Origin: CAYWPG01 sp964460035
Lineage (GTDB): Bacteria > Pseudomonadota > Gammaproteobacteria > Nitrococcales > AK92
Direction of reading: 5' to 3'
NCBI GenBank assembly: GCA_964460035.1
Contig: CAYWPG010000030.1
Coordinates: forward strand, 1-50,450
DNA: 50,450 nucleotides
Part shown: in pieces, positions 16,706-25,152 of the stretch
How the letters are laid out: each line of letters starts with the position of its first letter
How positions within the stretch are numbered: position 1 is the first letter of the stretch
Notes under the pieces: model-generated
What the model was told of the DNA's origin: nothing
The model's database searches: none
The model's input: the letters and a program-made list of their open reading frames with translations, nothing else
Made by a program: the position numbers and the translations under genes

Positions 16706-17187
16706 CACCTCTGTGCCGCTTCCTGATGGCCGGTCAGGACCGCGAGGATTTCCGCCTGCAACCGTTCCTCCGCCTGCACGTAAAGCGCCTCAAGCGCTTC
16801 GCCCGGATTCTCGGCCTCGGCTTGCAACGCCCAGGTGCGTGCAAGCTGCGGCACCCCCTCGGCATCCGCGACGATCAACTCCAGCTGCCCTAGCTGCCTA
16901 TAACGTCCATTCGCGAGCGGCTGGGTGTCGTGCGCCAGCGTCGCCCGTGCCACCAGATCTCCATCGGCCGCCACCGTCACCCCGGCGCCAACCAGGGCAC
17001 GCCGAACGAGGCGCTGCAACAGCTCGCGGCCGGCGCCGGCCCCTTCCGGACGAATGCGTCGCTGGTGCAAAGGCACGGCTGCCGCGGTTACCGCCTTCGA
17101 TCCATGGGCTGCTTGCGGCGGCGGAGGCATCGCACAGGCCGCCAATAACAGCAGGGGCAAGCTCAACCGAGACAGCAAGCGCAGCAC
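16705..17187 (-). CDS. Small predicted lipoprotein of unknown function
   Basis: This 160-aa protein has a lipoprotein signal peptide with lipobox LAAC at about residues 15-18 (LPLLLLAACAMPPPP). The mature part begins with a Pro-rich linker and then a mixed alpha/beta stretch (ELLQRLVRRALVGAGVTVAADGDLVARATLAHDT) that recalls domains in which two strands flank a helix, as in the LpoB and LPP20 neighbours. It is the last gene of a five-gene minus-strand lipoprotein group, separated from the preceding gene by 209 bases. I do not recognise the family. Confidence 0.72.
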   Translation of the reverse strand: MLRLLSRLSLPLLLLAACAMPPPPQAAHGSKAVTAAAVPLHQRRIRPEGAGAGRELLQRLVRRALVGAGVTVAADGDLVARATLAHDTQPLANGRYRQLGQLELIVADAEGVPQLARTWALQAEAENPGEALEALYVQAEERLQAEILAVLTGHQEAAQR

Positions 17188-17396
17188 GGCACCTCCTTGT
17201 TACCTACCTGACACATGTCCTAGTGATCTGCTGTCGGCAAAGGGTAGCGCGACCCCGAAGGTGCGTGCACCGCCTCACCGATGCCCGGAGGCCCTGCGGC
17301 GCCCGCCCGCGGCAGCATCAGGGCATGCACGCGAAGAGAACCGAGGCCACGCCGCTATGCGAGTCGCTCCAGACAGCTACAAGCTGCCCAAAGCAT

Positions 17397-18377
17397 CTAT
17401 TCAGCAAAGCGCATCAGCGTGGCTGCCAGCTCCGTCTCCAGCGTCGTGGCCGCGCGCTCGACCACGCGCCGTTCGGCCTGCTTGGGGTCGGTAGCGGCTT
17501 CACGGAGCAGCCAGCGCTGAGAACCTATGGTCTGACCACGACCATCGCGCAACGCCAGCTCGAGAATACCGTTACGCCAGTGCCATCCGTCGCGAGGCGC
17601 CAGCTCCTCAACATCCAGCCGCGCGAATACGGTGTACTCGGCGGCCGCGGTAACCGTAAAACCGGCATGGCCCAGCGCACCGGAGAGCGCATCGCGTATC
17701 AGGGCAGCATGCTGACCGCTGCTCTCGGGCCGCACGGAGATGCGCATCAGCAGCTCAGTGTAGTCAGCCTGCAAGCGTCCCAGTGCCCAGCGCGGCGGCA
17801 CCCCCTGACCGGTCGCATCGAGAATCCGCAAAGTCTGCTGCAGCTCGGCCCGCTGCTGCTGCGCAGCGATCGCCTGCGCGGCGCTGCGCAGCTGCCCAAA
17901 CAGCTCGGGATGCCGGCGCGCCTGCTCCAGATGCGCCTCCGTCGCCGCATCCAGGCTCGCAATTTCCTCGCGCAGCGCGTGTGCGGCACGCGCTCGCGGC
18001 AGCACAGCCAGGGCATGGTAGGTTCCGCTAGCCCGATCGTGCCAGTGATCGGCAATCTCCACGCCTGTGACTACGCGCTCGATGCGGGTACTCAGCTCTC
18101 GCGCCACTTCCGAGGAGCTGACGCTGCCGGCGGTGCCTACCTCATGGCTGCTGCGGTCATGGGTCCGCTCTTCGATTCTGACCTCGAATACCTTGGCCAG
18201 ATCGGCACGCGCTCGATCGCGCGCATCCACCGCATTATCGGCCTGACCGCGCCCGATCAGGTACGCGCTCGCGGGGTAACCCTTAGCTTCGCCATATACC
18301 CAGCCCGGCGTTGGCTCACGGCTGGCGCAGCCGGCCAGCGCCAGCGAGAGCAGCACTAGCGATACGATCTTTTTCAT
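17397..18377 (-). CDS. LPP20-family lipoprotein
   Basis: From MKKIVSLVLLSLALAGCASREPTPGW the protein is 326 aa, with lipobox LAGC near residues 14-17. The segment PGWVYGEAKGYPASAYLIGRGQADNAVDARDRARADLAKVFEVRIEER matches the LPP20 domain (substrate-like AYLIG.G.A....A...A...L...F.V.I). The later region contains an Ala/Gln-rich helical stretch (about 150-190) and a C-terminal domain of about 120 residues. An upstream in-frame ATG at 18407 is less likely because it would precede the signal peptide by 10 residues. The next upstream gene (COG3014-like) ends 36 bases before this start. The function of LPP20 proteins in this context is unknown. Confidence 0.8.
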   Translation of the reverse strand: MKKIVSLVLLSLALAGCASREPTPGWVYGEAKGYPASAYLIGRGQADNAVDARDRARADLAKVFEVRIEERTHDRSSHEVGTAGSVSSSEVARELSTRIERVVTGVEIADHWHDRASGTYHALAVLPRARAAHALREEIASLDAATEAHLEQARRHPELFGQLRSAAQAIAAQQQRAELQQTLRILDATGQGVPPRWALGRLQADYTELLMRISVRPESSGQHAALIRDALSGALGHAGFTVTAAAEYTVFARLDVEELAPRDGWHWRNGILELALRDGRGQTIGSQRWLLREAATDPKQAERRVVERAATTLETELAATLMRFAE

Positions 18378-18413
18378 GCATCCCCCAAGATTCCCGCCGC
18401 GCGACACACACGG

Positions 18414-19709
18414 CTATCCCTGCACCCTATGCAACGAGATGAAGCGCTTTTCGCCCGCCCCCAAGGTCAAAGGCGGCAAAACCTCTTCGGCAATCAAACC
18501 GCCATCCAGGCCATGGAACCTCACCATAACGATGTGCTCACCAGGCGGCAACGGCAACCGGGCCAGCTCGATGCGGTCGGGCAGCGAGCGCCAGCTGCGC
18601 GTATCCGCCCGCTCGGCGACCGCGCCAGCAATGTTGATAGCCAACCCCAATAGCGGATTCTCCTCACGCACGCGCTTGGTCGCATAATGCTTGGCCACGT
18701 TACGCGCGATCGCGCGCGCCGTCAGCCCCGGCAACTGACGCTCCAGGCTACGTTGGGCCAGCCAGTGCACGGCCTCTACCTGCTCTCCCTGCGCGACGCG
18801 CTCACCGCTGATGGCCGTGAACCCTATCCCCTGCGGCGGTTTGCGCCGCAGCGCAGGCAGCGCGATACGGTAGAGCTGACCGGTCTCGGCATCCTGCGTG
18901 GTCACGGACTGCTCGTATTTGATCGGCAGCAAGCCACGATGCACCAGCAGCACCAGCTCGCCCTGAGTACGCAGCTCGCGCAAGGGCTGCCATTCGATTG
19001 GATCGAAGCGCTCCCGATAAGCCGCATGCTCGTCTGTCAGCGCCAGATAATCCGTCAGGCGTAGCAGCGCTCTACGCAGGCTGAGCGGGAGCGGCTGATT
19101 GCTGGCCTCGTAGGCACCGGCCGCGAGCCGATACGCGATCATCGCATCGCTCCACTCCTCGCGAGCCTCGTAGATCAGGCCAGTCAGGTAACGGGCAAAC
19201 GCATCCTCGCCATCGCGCGCGCGCGCATCGGCCGAATCCAGGCGGCGCAAGGCAAGGTCGATTTGCAAGGCCTCGACGCGAGCGCTATCGAGCTGCCCCT
19301 GTTCGAGAAAATTCAACGCCTGGTAGACGTGCAGCAGCAGACGCTCGTAGACATCCGGCACATAGCTGCGCGCGCCCTCTGCGAGCGTAAGCGTTGCGAG
19401 CTCTTCGGTGACGCTGATGGCCTGAAGATCCAGCCCCAGCTGCTTGGCGGCTTCGAACGCCTCTATGCTGCCGGCGTAATCGCCCAGCATGCGCAGCAGC
19501 ATGCCGCGATTGAGCTGATAAAGGGCCTGGTCGCGGTCTTGCCGGCTTAGCGAATCGAGCGCGGACAACGCTTCCGCCGGCTGTTGCGCCAGCAGGCGAG
19601 CTTCCATCCGGCTGAACGCTTCGCCATGCGTCGCGCAGCCCGACGCAGCCAACGCGCAGACGAGTGCGACCAGCAGGCGCAGTCCCCCTCGGCGCCTGAG
19701 CCACAACAT
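18414..19709 (-). CDS. COG3014-like TPR lipoprotein
   Basis: This 431-aa protein has a lipoprotein signal peptide with lipobox ASGC (about residues 22-25) and an N-terminal half built of TPR-like helices (ALSALDSLSRQDRDQALYQLNRGMLLRMLGDYAGSIEAFEAAKQL; a later repeat around ARYLTGLIYEAREEWSDAMIAYRLAAGAYEAS). The C-terminal half includes PQGIGFTAISGERVAQ and a DTRSWRSLPDRIELARLPLPPGEH motif, which I associate with COG3014 proteins. These are uncharacterised but often neighbour lpoB-like genes. It lies 18 bases after lpoB and 36 bases before the next LPP20 gene, so one transcript is likely. Confidence 0.8.
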   Translation of the reverse strand: MLWLRRRGGLRLLVALVCALAASGCATHGEAFSRMEARLLAQQPAEALSALDSLSRQDRDQALYQLNRGMLLRMLGDYAGSIEAFEAAKQLGLDLQAISVTEELATLTLAEGARSYVPDVYERLLLHVYQALNFLEQGQLDSARVEALQIDLALRRLDSADARARDGEDAFARYLTGLIYEAREEWSDAMIAYRLAAGAYEASNQPLPLSLRRALLRLTDYLALTDEHAAYRERFDPIEWQPLRELRTQGELVLLVHRGLLPIKYEQSVTTQDAETGQLYRIALPALRRKPPQGIGFTAISGERVAQGEQVEAVHWLAQRSLERQLPGLTARAIARNVAKHYATKRVREENPLLGLAINIAGAVAERADTRSWRSLPDRIELARLPLPPGEHIVMVRFHGLDGGLIAEEVLPPLTLGAGEKRFISLHRVQG

Positions 19710-19727
19710 CGAAATTCCCTCGTTCGC

Positions 19728-20333
19728 TTAGCGGAAACGCGCGCGCTGAATGACCTTCTTGATCCGCTTCTGCCCTACCCAGGCACGCGTGTTGTCGGCC
19801 AGACTGGTAAGGGCAAGATCGACCTGGTAGTACGCGACCTGTGTGCGCCCCTCCACATCCATGATGGTGTTGATGGTGCCGGTGAGCATGTAATCGGCGC
19901 CGATCTCGCGCCCCATCGCCTTGCGCGTGTCTTCGCGGGCATGGAGATCCTGGTCGGCGCGCTCTTCGCGCAGCGCAACGCGCTCGCTCGCCGAGGCGAC
20001 GAAACGCACGCGCCCCGAGTTGATCAGCGCGCGCTCGATGTCGTTGACGAAGGTCTGCGTGTTGATGTGTTCATGGCTAAGATTGCGCACTTCGCCCACG
20101 ATCACGGTAGGGCGTTCGCCACCGGCGCGGCGAGTGTGCTCGGTGATCCATGGCCGCGCCAGCATATCGGCGATCATCTCTTCCGAGACCAAACGAGAGT
20201 CGGTGTCGTTCCAGCGCCCGCTCAGGTCGCGCACCTCATCGGCGCCGATTCGCTCGACACGCGTAGCGCAGCCGGCAAGCAGCGTCAGGGCCGCAAGCAG
20301 CACCAAAAACGAGCTATTCAGCATCGCTCTCAT
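19728..20333 (-). CDS. lpoB: LpoB-like penicillin-binding protein activator lipoprotein
   Basis: In E. coli LpoB is an outer-membrane lipoprotein that crosses to PBP1b and stimulates its peptidoglycan polymerase activity. Here a lipoprotein signal peptide (lipobox LAGC in LALTLLAGCATR) is followed by the LpoB/TIGR02722-like domain: DLSGRWNDTDSRLVSEEMI, PTVIVGEVRNLSHEHINTQTFVNDIERALINSGRVRFV and the C-terminal WVGQKRIKKVIQ. The length is 201 aa (E. coli 213), with only a short linker. The start at 20333 is chosen because it overlaps the stop of the preceding gene as TGATG and has GGGAG upstream; a GTG one codon earlier is possible. No PBP1b gene is in the window. Confidence 0.85.
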   Translation of the reverse strand: MRAMLNSSFLVLLAALTLLAGCATRVERIGADEVRDLSGRWNDTDSRLVSEEMIADMLARPWITEHTRRAGGERPTVIVGEVRNLSHEHINTQTFVNDIERALINSGRVRFVASASERVALREERADQDLHAREDTRKAMGREIGADYMLTGTINTIMDVEGRTQVAYYQVDLALTSLADNTRAWVGQKRIKKVIQRARFR

Positions 20334-20902
20334 CACTGGGACTCCCTCGCAAAGGCATCGAAAATATTGTCGCCGTGGCCGCGCAGATGATCGCGCAGTC
20401 CGCTGTTCATATCCTCCACGGCCGCCACAGTGGCCTTCACCCGCTGCATGTCCAGCTCGGCCAAGCTGTATAGCGCACCGCTGCGGGGGTCGCGCCAGCG
20501 CGCGATGATCCGCACGCCGTTCATGTTGACGCGGGTAAGGCTGTCGATCTGGCGCGATACCGAATGCTCTGCCAGCTCGGCCTGGCTGCCGGCCTGGGCT
20601 GTATAGTCGCGCACCGCCACATCCATGTAGGTGGACAACACCCGTGCCACTTCGGCGCGCGCCCGCGTATCGGCCGTCGCGCTCTGCAACGAGGCATCGC
20701 TCATCATGGGCGCACTGCCTACGCCGTGGATATAACGGCCATTGCGATCGCTCAGTGCCTGACTGCCCCGGTTGACCCAGTCGGGTGCGTGGCGAAGCCC
20801 CAGATCGCTCTCGACGGTGGTGCGGGCGGAGCAGCCGACCACCGCCAACAGCAGCGCAATCAACAGCAATAAGGCGCTACGGCGCATCTGCGCAATACTC
20901 AT
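20333..20902 (-). CDS. LPP20-family lipoprotein, first gene of the lpoB operon
   Basis: This protein is 189 aa from MSIAQMRRSALLLL. The lipobox is VVGC (in LLLAVVGCSART). The mature part contains APDWVNRGSQALSDRNGRYIHGVGSAPMMSDASLQSATADTRARAEVARVL, the LPP20 pattern of a W-containing segment, G.G.A and a helix of alternating Ala/Arg. GGAG is about 9 bases before the ATG at 20902; another ATG at 20887 is possible. Its stop overlaps the lpoB start. It should be transcribed from the 190-base gap shared with the divergent greB. Confidence 0.82.
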   Translation of the reverse strand: MSIAQMRRSALLLLIALLLAVVGCSARTTVESDLGLRHAPDWVNRGSQALSDRNGRYIHGVGSAPMMSDASLQSATADTRARAEVARVLSTYMDVAVRDYTAQAGSQAELAEHSVSRQIDSLTRVNMNGVRIIARWRDPRSGALYSLAELDMQRVKATVAAVEDMNSGLRDHLRGHGDNIFDAFARESQ

Positions 20903-21095
20903 TCGAAAGCTCCCCACTAGCAGGATGGCGAAGAAACCGTCCTGAACTTGCTTTCCGCGCCCTGCCCCACGGGCGCTCCGTGTAGCCCACGCCGATAGGC
21001 AGGCGGCGGCGACTATGACTGGTCGACTTGCTAGGAAGCGACAACTACCGCATATTCTGCCGCTTATAGCGAGCAGAACAACATAGACTCAGGTC

Positions 21096-21617
21096 ATGAG
21101 CCGGTATCGCCCCCCTCGCCCACCTGCATCCAAGTACATTACTCCCGAAGGTTATCGGCGCCTGCGCGAAGAATTACAGTACCTATGGAAAGTGAAGCGG
21201 CCGGAAGTCACGCGCGCGGTAGCGGAGGCTGCCGCCATGGGCGACCGCTCCGAGAACGCAGAGTACACCTACGGCAAGAAGCAACTGCGCGAGATCGATC
21301 GCCGTATCCGCTTTTTGACCAAACGCCTGGACGACATGATCGTGGTCGACCGCCTGCCCGATGACCGCAGCCGCATCTATTTCGGCGCATGGTTCGAGCT
21401 GGAGGATGTCCAGGGTCAGTTGCATCGTTATCGCGTCGTCGGCCCCGACGAGTTCGATCTCGATCGCGGCTGGATCAGCATGGACTCGCCGCTGGGGCGA
21501 GCGGTTATGCGCAAGGGTCTGGATGACGAGGTGCGGTTGCGCTTGCCGCAGGGCGAAGCTACCTACTACGTTACCGACATCCGCTACGAGCCGTTTGAAG
21601 AGGATGAGCAGCGCTGA
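21096..21617 (+). CDS. greB: Transcription elongation factor GreB
   Basis: It rescues backtracked RNA polymerase by inserting a coiled coil into the secondary channel and stimulating transcript cleavage. The N-terminal coiled coil (about 12-85) carries the acidic tip with GDRSENAEYTYGKKQLREIDRRIRFL, where the D and E residues sit at the RNAP active site. The C-terminal FKBP-like domain follows (VVGPDEFD...SMDSPLGRAVM). A basic N-terminus and the Arg-rich tip-side sequence fit GreB rather than GreA. The length is 173 aa (E. coli 158). yaeQ follows 30 bases downstream. Confidence 0.94.
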   Translation: MSRYRPPRPPASKYITPEGYRRLREELQYLWKVKRPEVTRAVAEAAAMGDRSENAEYTYGKKQLREIDRRIRFLTKRLDDMIVVDRLPDDRSRIYFGAWFELEDVQGQLHRYRVVGPDEFDLDRGWISMDSPLGRAVMRKGLDDEVRLRLPQGEATYYVTDIRYEPFEEDEQR

Positions 21618-21647
21618 GTCGGGCAGCGCTCCCAACGAGGCTTTACC

Positions 21648-22190
21648 TTGGCACTGGGCGCAACAGTTTATCAGTTCGACATCGCTCTAGCAGATTCGGA
21701 CCGCGGCGTGTTCGAACAGCTGCAGCTGCGCCCTGCCATGCACCCTTCCGAATCTCCCGCTTATCTGCTCAGCCGGGTGCTGGCGGCCTGCCTGCATTGG
21801 CGCGCAGGCCTCGGCTTTGCCGCTGGAGGAGTTTCCAGCGACGAACCGCCGGTGTCGGCACGCAGTCTGGATGGAAGGCTGGAGCTATGGATAGAGATTG
21901 GGCTGCCGGACGCCCAACGGCTGCACAAAGCCGCCAAGGCGGCCGCGGAGGTCGCGGTATACACGCACCGGCGTGCCGATCGATTGCTCTCGCAGCTGGC
22001 CGGCAAACGGATCCACCGGGCAGGGGAGATTCCGATCCTGGCCTTCGAGCCCGCGTTGATCGAAGCGATGCTGGATGCCCTGGAGCGTCGCAACGCCCTC
22101 ACGCTCACCCGTAGCGGCGAAGACTTATTCGTGGAATTCAACGGCCGCTCGCTGCACGGCCGCTTGATAGAACACCGGATTCCGTCGTAA
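21648..22190 (+). CDS. yaeQ: YaeQ family protein
   Basis: This 180-aa protein (E. coli 181) has the family pattern: MALGATVYQFDIALADSDRG, the central HPSESPAYLLSRVLAACL, DGRLELWIEIGLPDAQRLHKAAKAA and the final ALTLTRSGEDLFVEFNGRSLHGRLIEHR. YaeQ has a PD-(D/E)xK nuclease-like fold, but no clear enzymatic role is established; an old report of suppression of an rfaH defect remains unexplained. The start is a TTG, with GAGG about 9 bases upstream, and the encoded N-terminus aligns with the family, so the rare start codon seems real. It is 30 bases after greB and ends 9 bases before the convergent mutM. Confidence 0.9.
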   Translation: MALGATVYQFDIALADSDRGVFEQLQLRPAMHPSESPAYLLSRVLAACLHWRAGLGFAAGGVSSDEPPVSARSLDGRLELWIEIGLPDAQRLHKAAKAAAEVAVYTHRRADRLLSQLAGKRIHRAGEIPILAFEPALIEAMLDALERRNALTLTRSGEDLFVEFNGRSLHGRLIEHRIPS

Positions 22191-22199
22191 CCATGGACG

Positions 22200-23015
22200 T
22201 CAGCGCTGACAGCGCGGGCAGAAATAAGTCGCGCGCTGACCCTGGCGAGCGAGCGCAATCGCCCCGCCACAGCCCTCGCATGCCTCGCCGGCACGGCCAT
22301 ATACCCTTAGCGACTGTTTGAAGTAGCCGGGCTTGCCGTCGCTGCGCGTGAAATCCCGCAGCGTGGTGCCGCCGGCGCGAACAGCCGCCTCCAGCACTTC
22401 CTTGACCGCCTCGGCAAGGCGCTCGTAGCGCGCCCGGCTGATCTGCCCCGCCGGTCGGCTGGGACGGATGCCCGCCAGATGGAGCGCCTCGTTGGCGTAG
22501 ATGTTGCCAACGCCCACTACCACCTCGCTATCCATCAGAAAAGCCTTTACCGGAGCACGCCGCCCGCTGGCCTTGCCGTACAGGTAGCCGCCGGTGAACG
22601 CGTCGCTGAGCGGCTCAGGCCCGAGGTGCGAGAGCAGAGGATGCTGGCAGGGATCGCCCTGCACCCAGTGCAGGCTGCCGAAACGGCGAGGATCCGTGTA
22701 GCGCAGGCAGGGCCCGTCGGCGAACACGATGTCCACGTGCTCGTGCCGCTTTGGCGGCAGCGGCTCGGGCAGCACCCGCAAGCTGCCCGACATGCCCAAA
22801 TGCAACAGCAGCGTACCCTCGTCGGTGCCGAACAACAGATACTTGCCACGCCGCTTTACCGAGCTGATCGTCTGCCCGCACAGCATCACGGCGAGTTCGA
22901 AAGGCACCGGCCAGCGCAGCCGCGCATCGCGCACCAGCACCTGGCTCACACGCCGGCCCTCTACATGCGGGGCGATCCCGCGCCGAGTCGTCTCGACTTC
23001 GGGAAGCTCAGGCAT
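22200..23015 (-). CDS. mutM: Formamidopyrimidine-DNA glycosylase (Fpg/MutM)
   Basis: Bifunctional DNA glycosylase/AP lyase that removes 8-oxoguanine and formamidopyrimidines. It starts PELPEVETTRRGI after the Met, with the catalytic N-terminal Pro2 and Glu3; the lysine of GRRVSQV and the helix-two-turn-helix (VGVGNIYANEALHLAGI) are present. The C-terminal zinc finger is CEGC...CPRC. The length is 271 aa (E. coli 269). The start at 23015 is fixed by the requirement for Pro2. Its ATG overlaps the stop of the upstream DUF4340-like gene (TGATG), making it the last member of a coupled ABC-transporter string, an unusual context. Confidence 0.96.
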   Translation of the reverse strand: MPELPEVETTRRGIAPHVEGRRVSQVLVRDARLRWPVPFELAVMLCGQTISSVKRRGKYLLFGTDEGTLLLHLGMSGSLRVLPEPLPPKRHEHVDIVFADGPCLRYTDPRRFGSLHWVQGDPCQHPLLSHLGPEPLSDAFTGGYLYGKASGRRAPVKAFLMDSEVVVGVGNIYANEALHLAGIRPSRPAGQISRARYERLAEAVKEVLEAAVRAGGTTLRDFTRSDGKPGYFKQSLRVYGRAGEACEGCGGAIALARQGQRATYFCPRCQR

Positions 23016-23818
23016 CAGTCTGCCTCTCCATCCATATCCTCGGTCAAGAACCTTAGCGTCGGCCAATCGATGTGATACGCCAACTGCAAATCGGGACGCA
23101 CCAGCCGTGGCTGATCGCCGTCCGCCGCCAAATACCAACGGACCGCTTCGCCGCTGGCCAACCGCATTTCCACTAGCGGCTCTGCCGCCCCCTCGGCGCG
23201 CTCGACAGGCCGGACTATGCTTGCGCTGGTGGCGCGCCACCGCTCGACCAGCGCCCGCGCGTCCGCGCCCACCAGAAGGCGACCATCGCTCAGCTCTACC
23301 GCGACGATCTCCTCTTCCCGACCAAGCAGACTACGGTCGATAAAGTTCCACCACGGGCCAAGCAGCAAAGGCGAAACCGTATCGAGGATCAAGAACACTT
23401 CGTTACGGTACAGCACATAGCGGCGCTGGCTCAGCGGCTCTATGCCGCCGAACACGAAAACCTGATCGCCCAAGCTTACCCGAAGGCGCGGCTCACTCAG
23501 ACCCAGCACCGCAAGATCCAGGCTGCTGGCCGGATAGCGCACCTCGCTACGCGCATCGAGCAGGGCGAGCACCATTTCTACATGTTGCAAGCTGGCTGGC
23601 AACATGCGCGGCTCGTGCAGCTGCCAGCGGTCCCAGCTGCGGGACAGCCGAAGCATCTCGCCATCGGCACGCTCGACAACGATACGGTCGATCTCGGCCG
23701 CAGTACGGGTTCCGACGCGGCCGTGGTCAGGCGGAGGCACGAGTTCATGCCAAATGAGCAGGGCCAGCACGCCTAGCGTGGCGAGCAACACGAGATTCAG
23801 CAGCAGCCGCCGGCTCAT
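23015..23818 (-). CDS. DUF4340-like membrane-anchored protein
   Basis: From MSRRLLLNLVLLATLGVLALLIW the protein is 267 aa, with a single N-terminal membrane segment (about residues 4-22) and the remainder probably periplasmic. The body has beta-rich repeats typical of DUF4340: IDRIVVERADGEMLRLSRSWDRWQLHEPRMLPA, VLGLSEPRLRVSLGDQVFVFG, and RRYVLYRNEVFLI. Such proteins often accompany GldG-type ABC systems. One-base overlaps (TGATG) join it to the GldG-like gene upstream and mutM downstream. The start at 23848 would put 10 extra residues before the membrane segment and is less likely. Confidence 0.82.
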   Translation of the reverse strand: MSRRLLLNLVLLATLGVLALLIWHELVPPPDHGRVGTRTAAEIDRIVVERADGEMLRLSRSWDRWQLHEPRMLPASLQHVEMVLALLDARSEVRYPASSLDLAVLGLSEPRLRVSLGDQVFVFGGIEPLSQRRYVLYRNEVFLILDTVSPLLLGPWWNFIDRSLLGREEEIVAVELSDGRLLVGADARALVERWRATSASIVRPVERAEGAAEPLVEMRLASGEAVRWYLAADGDQPRLVRPDLQLAYHIDWPTLRFLTEDMDGEAD

Positions 23819-25152
23819 CACCCCGACCGCCGGCGCCACCAGCACCACACGCCAACGCCAAGAAAGGCGAGCGGCAACCCGAAGAGGAAGCCGAAGCCGA
23901 TCGCCACGATCTCGCCCTTAGCCAACTCCAGGCGCTGATCCGGCGCAGCTTGCGCATAAAGATCCAAGAACACCTCCGACTCGGTAAGCCAGTCGACCAG
24001 ATTCAGCCCCAGCTGCAGGTTGGCGCCATTACCGATATAGGTGTTCGAGACAAAATCGCCATCCCCGATCACGGCGACGCGCTGACGACCGCCCTGGTGC
24101 CCGCTCTCGCGCGTCAGCGCGATGCCGAGCAGCAGGCGCTCGCCCTCGCGAGGAGGCGGAAGCTCCACCGCCTTAGTCTCGAAATCGAGCACTTGCCGGT
24201 GCCGGGGGCTGGCCACCAGCAGCGGCTCCACCTGCCATGGAGCGTCCGCAGACAACCCCAAAGCTATGGCATGCGGCAACAAGCTCGGCGCTTGCAAGCG
24301 AGCGGTCACCGGATGCGACGGATACTCCTCCAACAGCAGCAAGCGCGGATCGTCCACCCCAAGCAATTCGCCCGCTTGCGGATCGACCAGCACTCCGGGC
24401 TGGGGGTGCACGCCCAGCGCCTGCGCCAAGGTATCCAGCCGCTGCGCGTCCTCCGGTTCGGCCAACCACAGCAGGTTGCCGCCGTCTTGCACGAATCGCT
24501 CCAGCGCCCGCAACTCGCCGGCCAGCAGATCGGTTTGCGGGCCCGCCACCAGCAGCAGGTCGATCTCCTCGGGAACTCCCCCGCCGCTGGCAAGATTCAG
24601 CGCCTGTAGTTGATACCCTTTGCCTGCCAGAGCGCGGCCGAAAGCGCCCAGATCGTAGTTCGCTTCGCCCGTGAGTCGCCGCTCGCCGTGTCCGGTCAGA
24701 TAGCCGATCCGTTGCCCCGCCCCCCGGTGCAGTCGCTCCAGGGCGGCGCTGATATAAGCCTCGGTCGGTACGGTGACTTGTTCGCGCCGGCCCTTGTACT
24801 CGAGCACCACCTCCCCTGCGCCCTGCACGCCCAGCCTGCGCACCAGATCCGGCCGCGCTTCGGGGTTAACGAATTCCCACGTAAAGTCGGGGGCATGGGC
24901 CGCATAGCGCGCTAGCAGTCCCTGCACGTGGCGCTCGAGAAAATGACCCGGCGTTACGAAAACGACGGCTTGAACCGGCGCATCGAGTTGAGCGAGCAAG
25001 CGCAGGCTCGCCTCCGTCAAGCGGGTTTGTGCCCCCGCCCATTGCCAGCTCACCGCATGACGATCGCTGAGCCAGCCCAGGGCGGCCAAACAGGCGGCGA
25101 AGAGCAGCGCAAAGGCAATCGCGTGCAGCCGCAACCAATGCCCGCGCTTCAT
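23818..25152 (-). CDS. GldG-like ABC-associated protein (ABC-type uncharacterised transport component)
   Basis: This 444-aa protein has an N-terminal membrane segment (LHAIAFALLFAACLAALGWL, about 9-28), a large periplasmic part and a C-terminal membrane segment (IVAIGFGFLFGLPLAFLGVGVWCWW). The motifs YLTGHGERRL, DLLLVAGPQTDLLAGELRALERFVQDGGNLLWLAEP and VAVIGDGDFVSNTYIGNGANLQLGLNLVDWL are typical of GldG/IFT52-like proteins. In Bacteroidetes GldG works with GldF and GldA in gliding; homologues in gammaproteobacteria are not linked to gliding and their substrate is unknown. It overlaps the permease gene by 4 bases and the DUF4340-like gene by one. Confidence 0.87.
   Translation of the reverse strand: MKRGHWLRLHAIAFALLFAACLAALGWLSDRHAVSWQWAGAQTRLTEASLRLLAQLDAPVQAVVFVTPGHFLERHVQGLLARYAAHAPDFTWEFVNPEARPDLVRRLGVQGAGEVVLEYKGRREQVTVPTEAYISAALERLHRGAGQRIGYLTGHGERRLTGEANYDLGAFGRALAGKGYQLQALNLASGGGVPEEIDLLLVAGPQTDLLAGELRALERFVQDGGNLLWLAEPEDAQRLDTLAQALGVHPQPGVLVDPQAGELLGVDDPRLLLLEEYPSHPVTARLQAPSLLPHAIALGLSADAPWQVEPLLVASPRHRQVLDFETKAVELPPPREGERLLLGIALTRESGHQGGRQRVAVIGDGDFVSNTYIGNGANLQLGLNLVDWLTESEVFLDLYAQAAPDQRLELAKGEIVAIGFGFLFGLPLAFLGVGVWCWWRRRSG

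Noticed and set aside
16689..18359. 556-codon plus-strand open frame across two lipoprotein genes
   Set aside because: Both minus-strand genes have lipoboxes and good starts; the antisense frame is arginine- and proline-rich.
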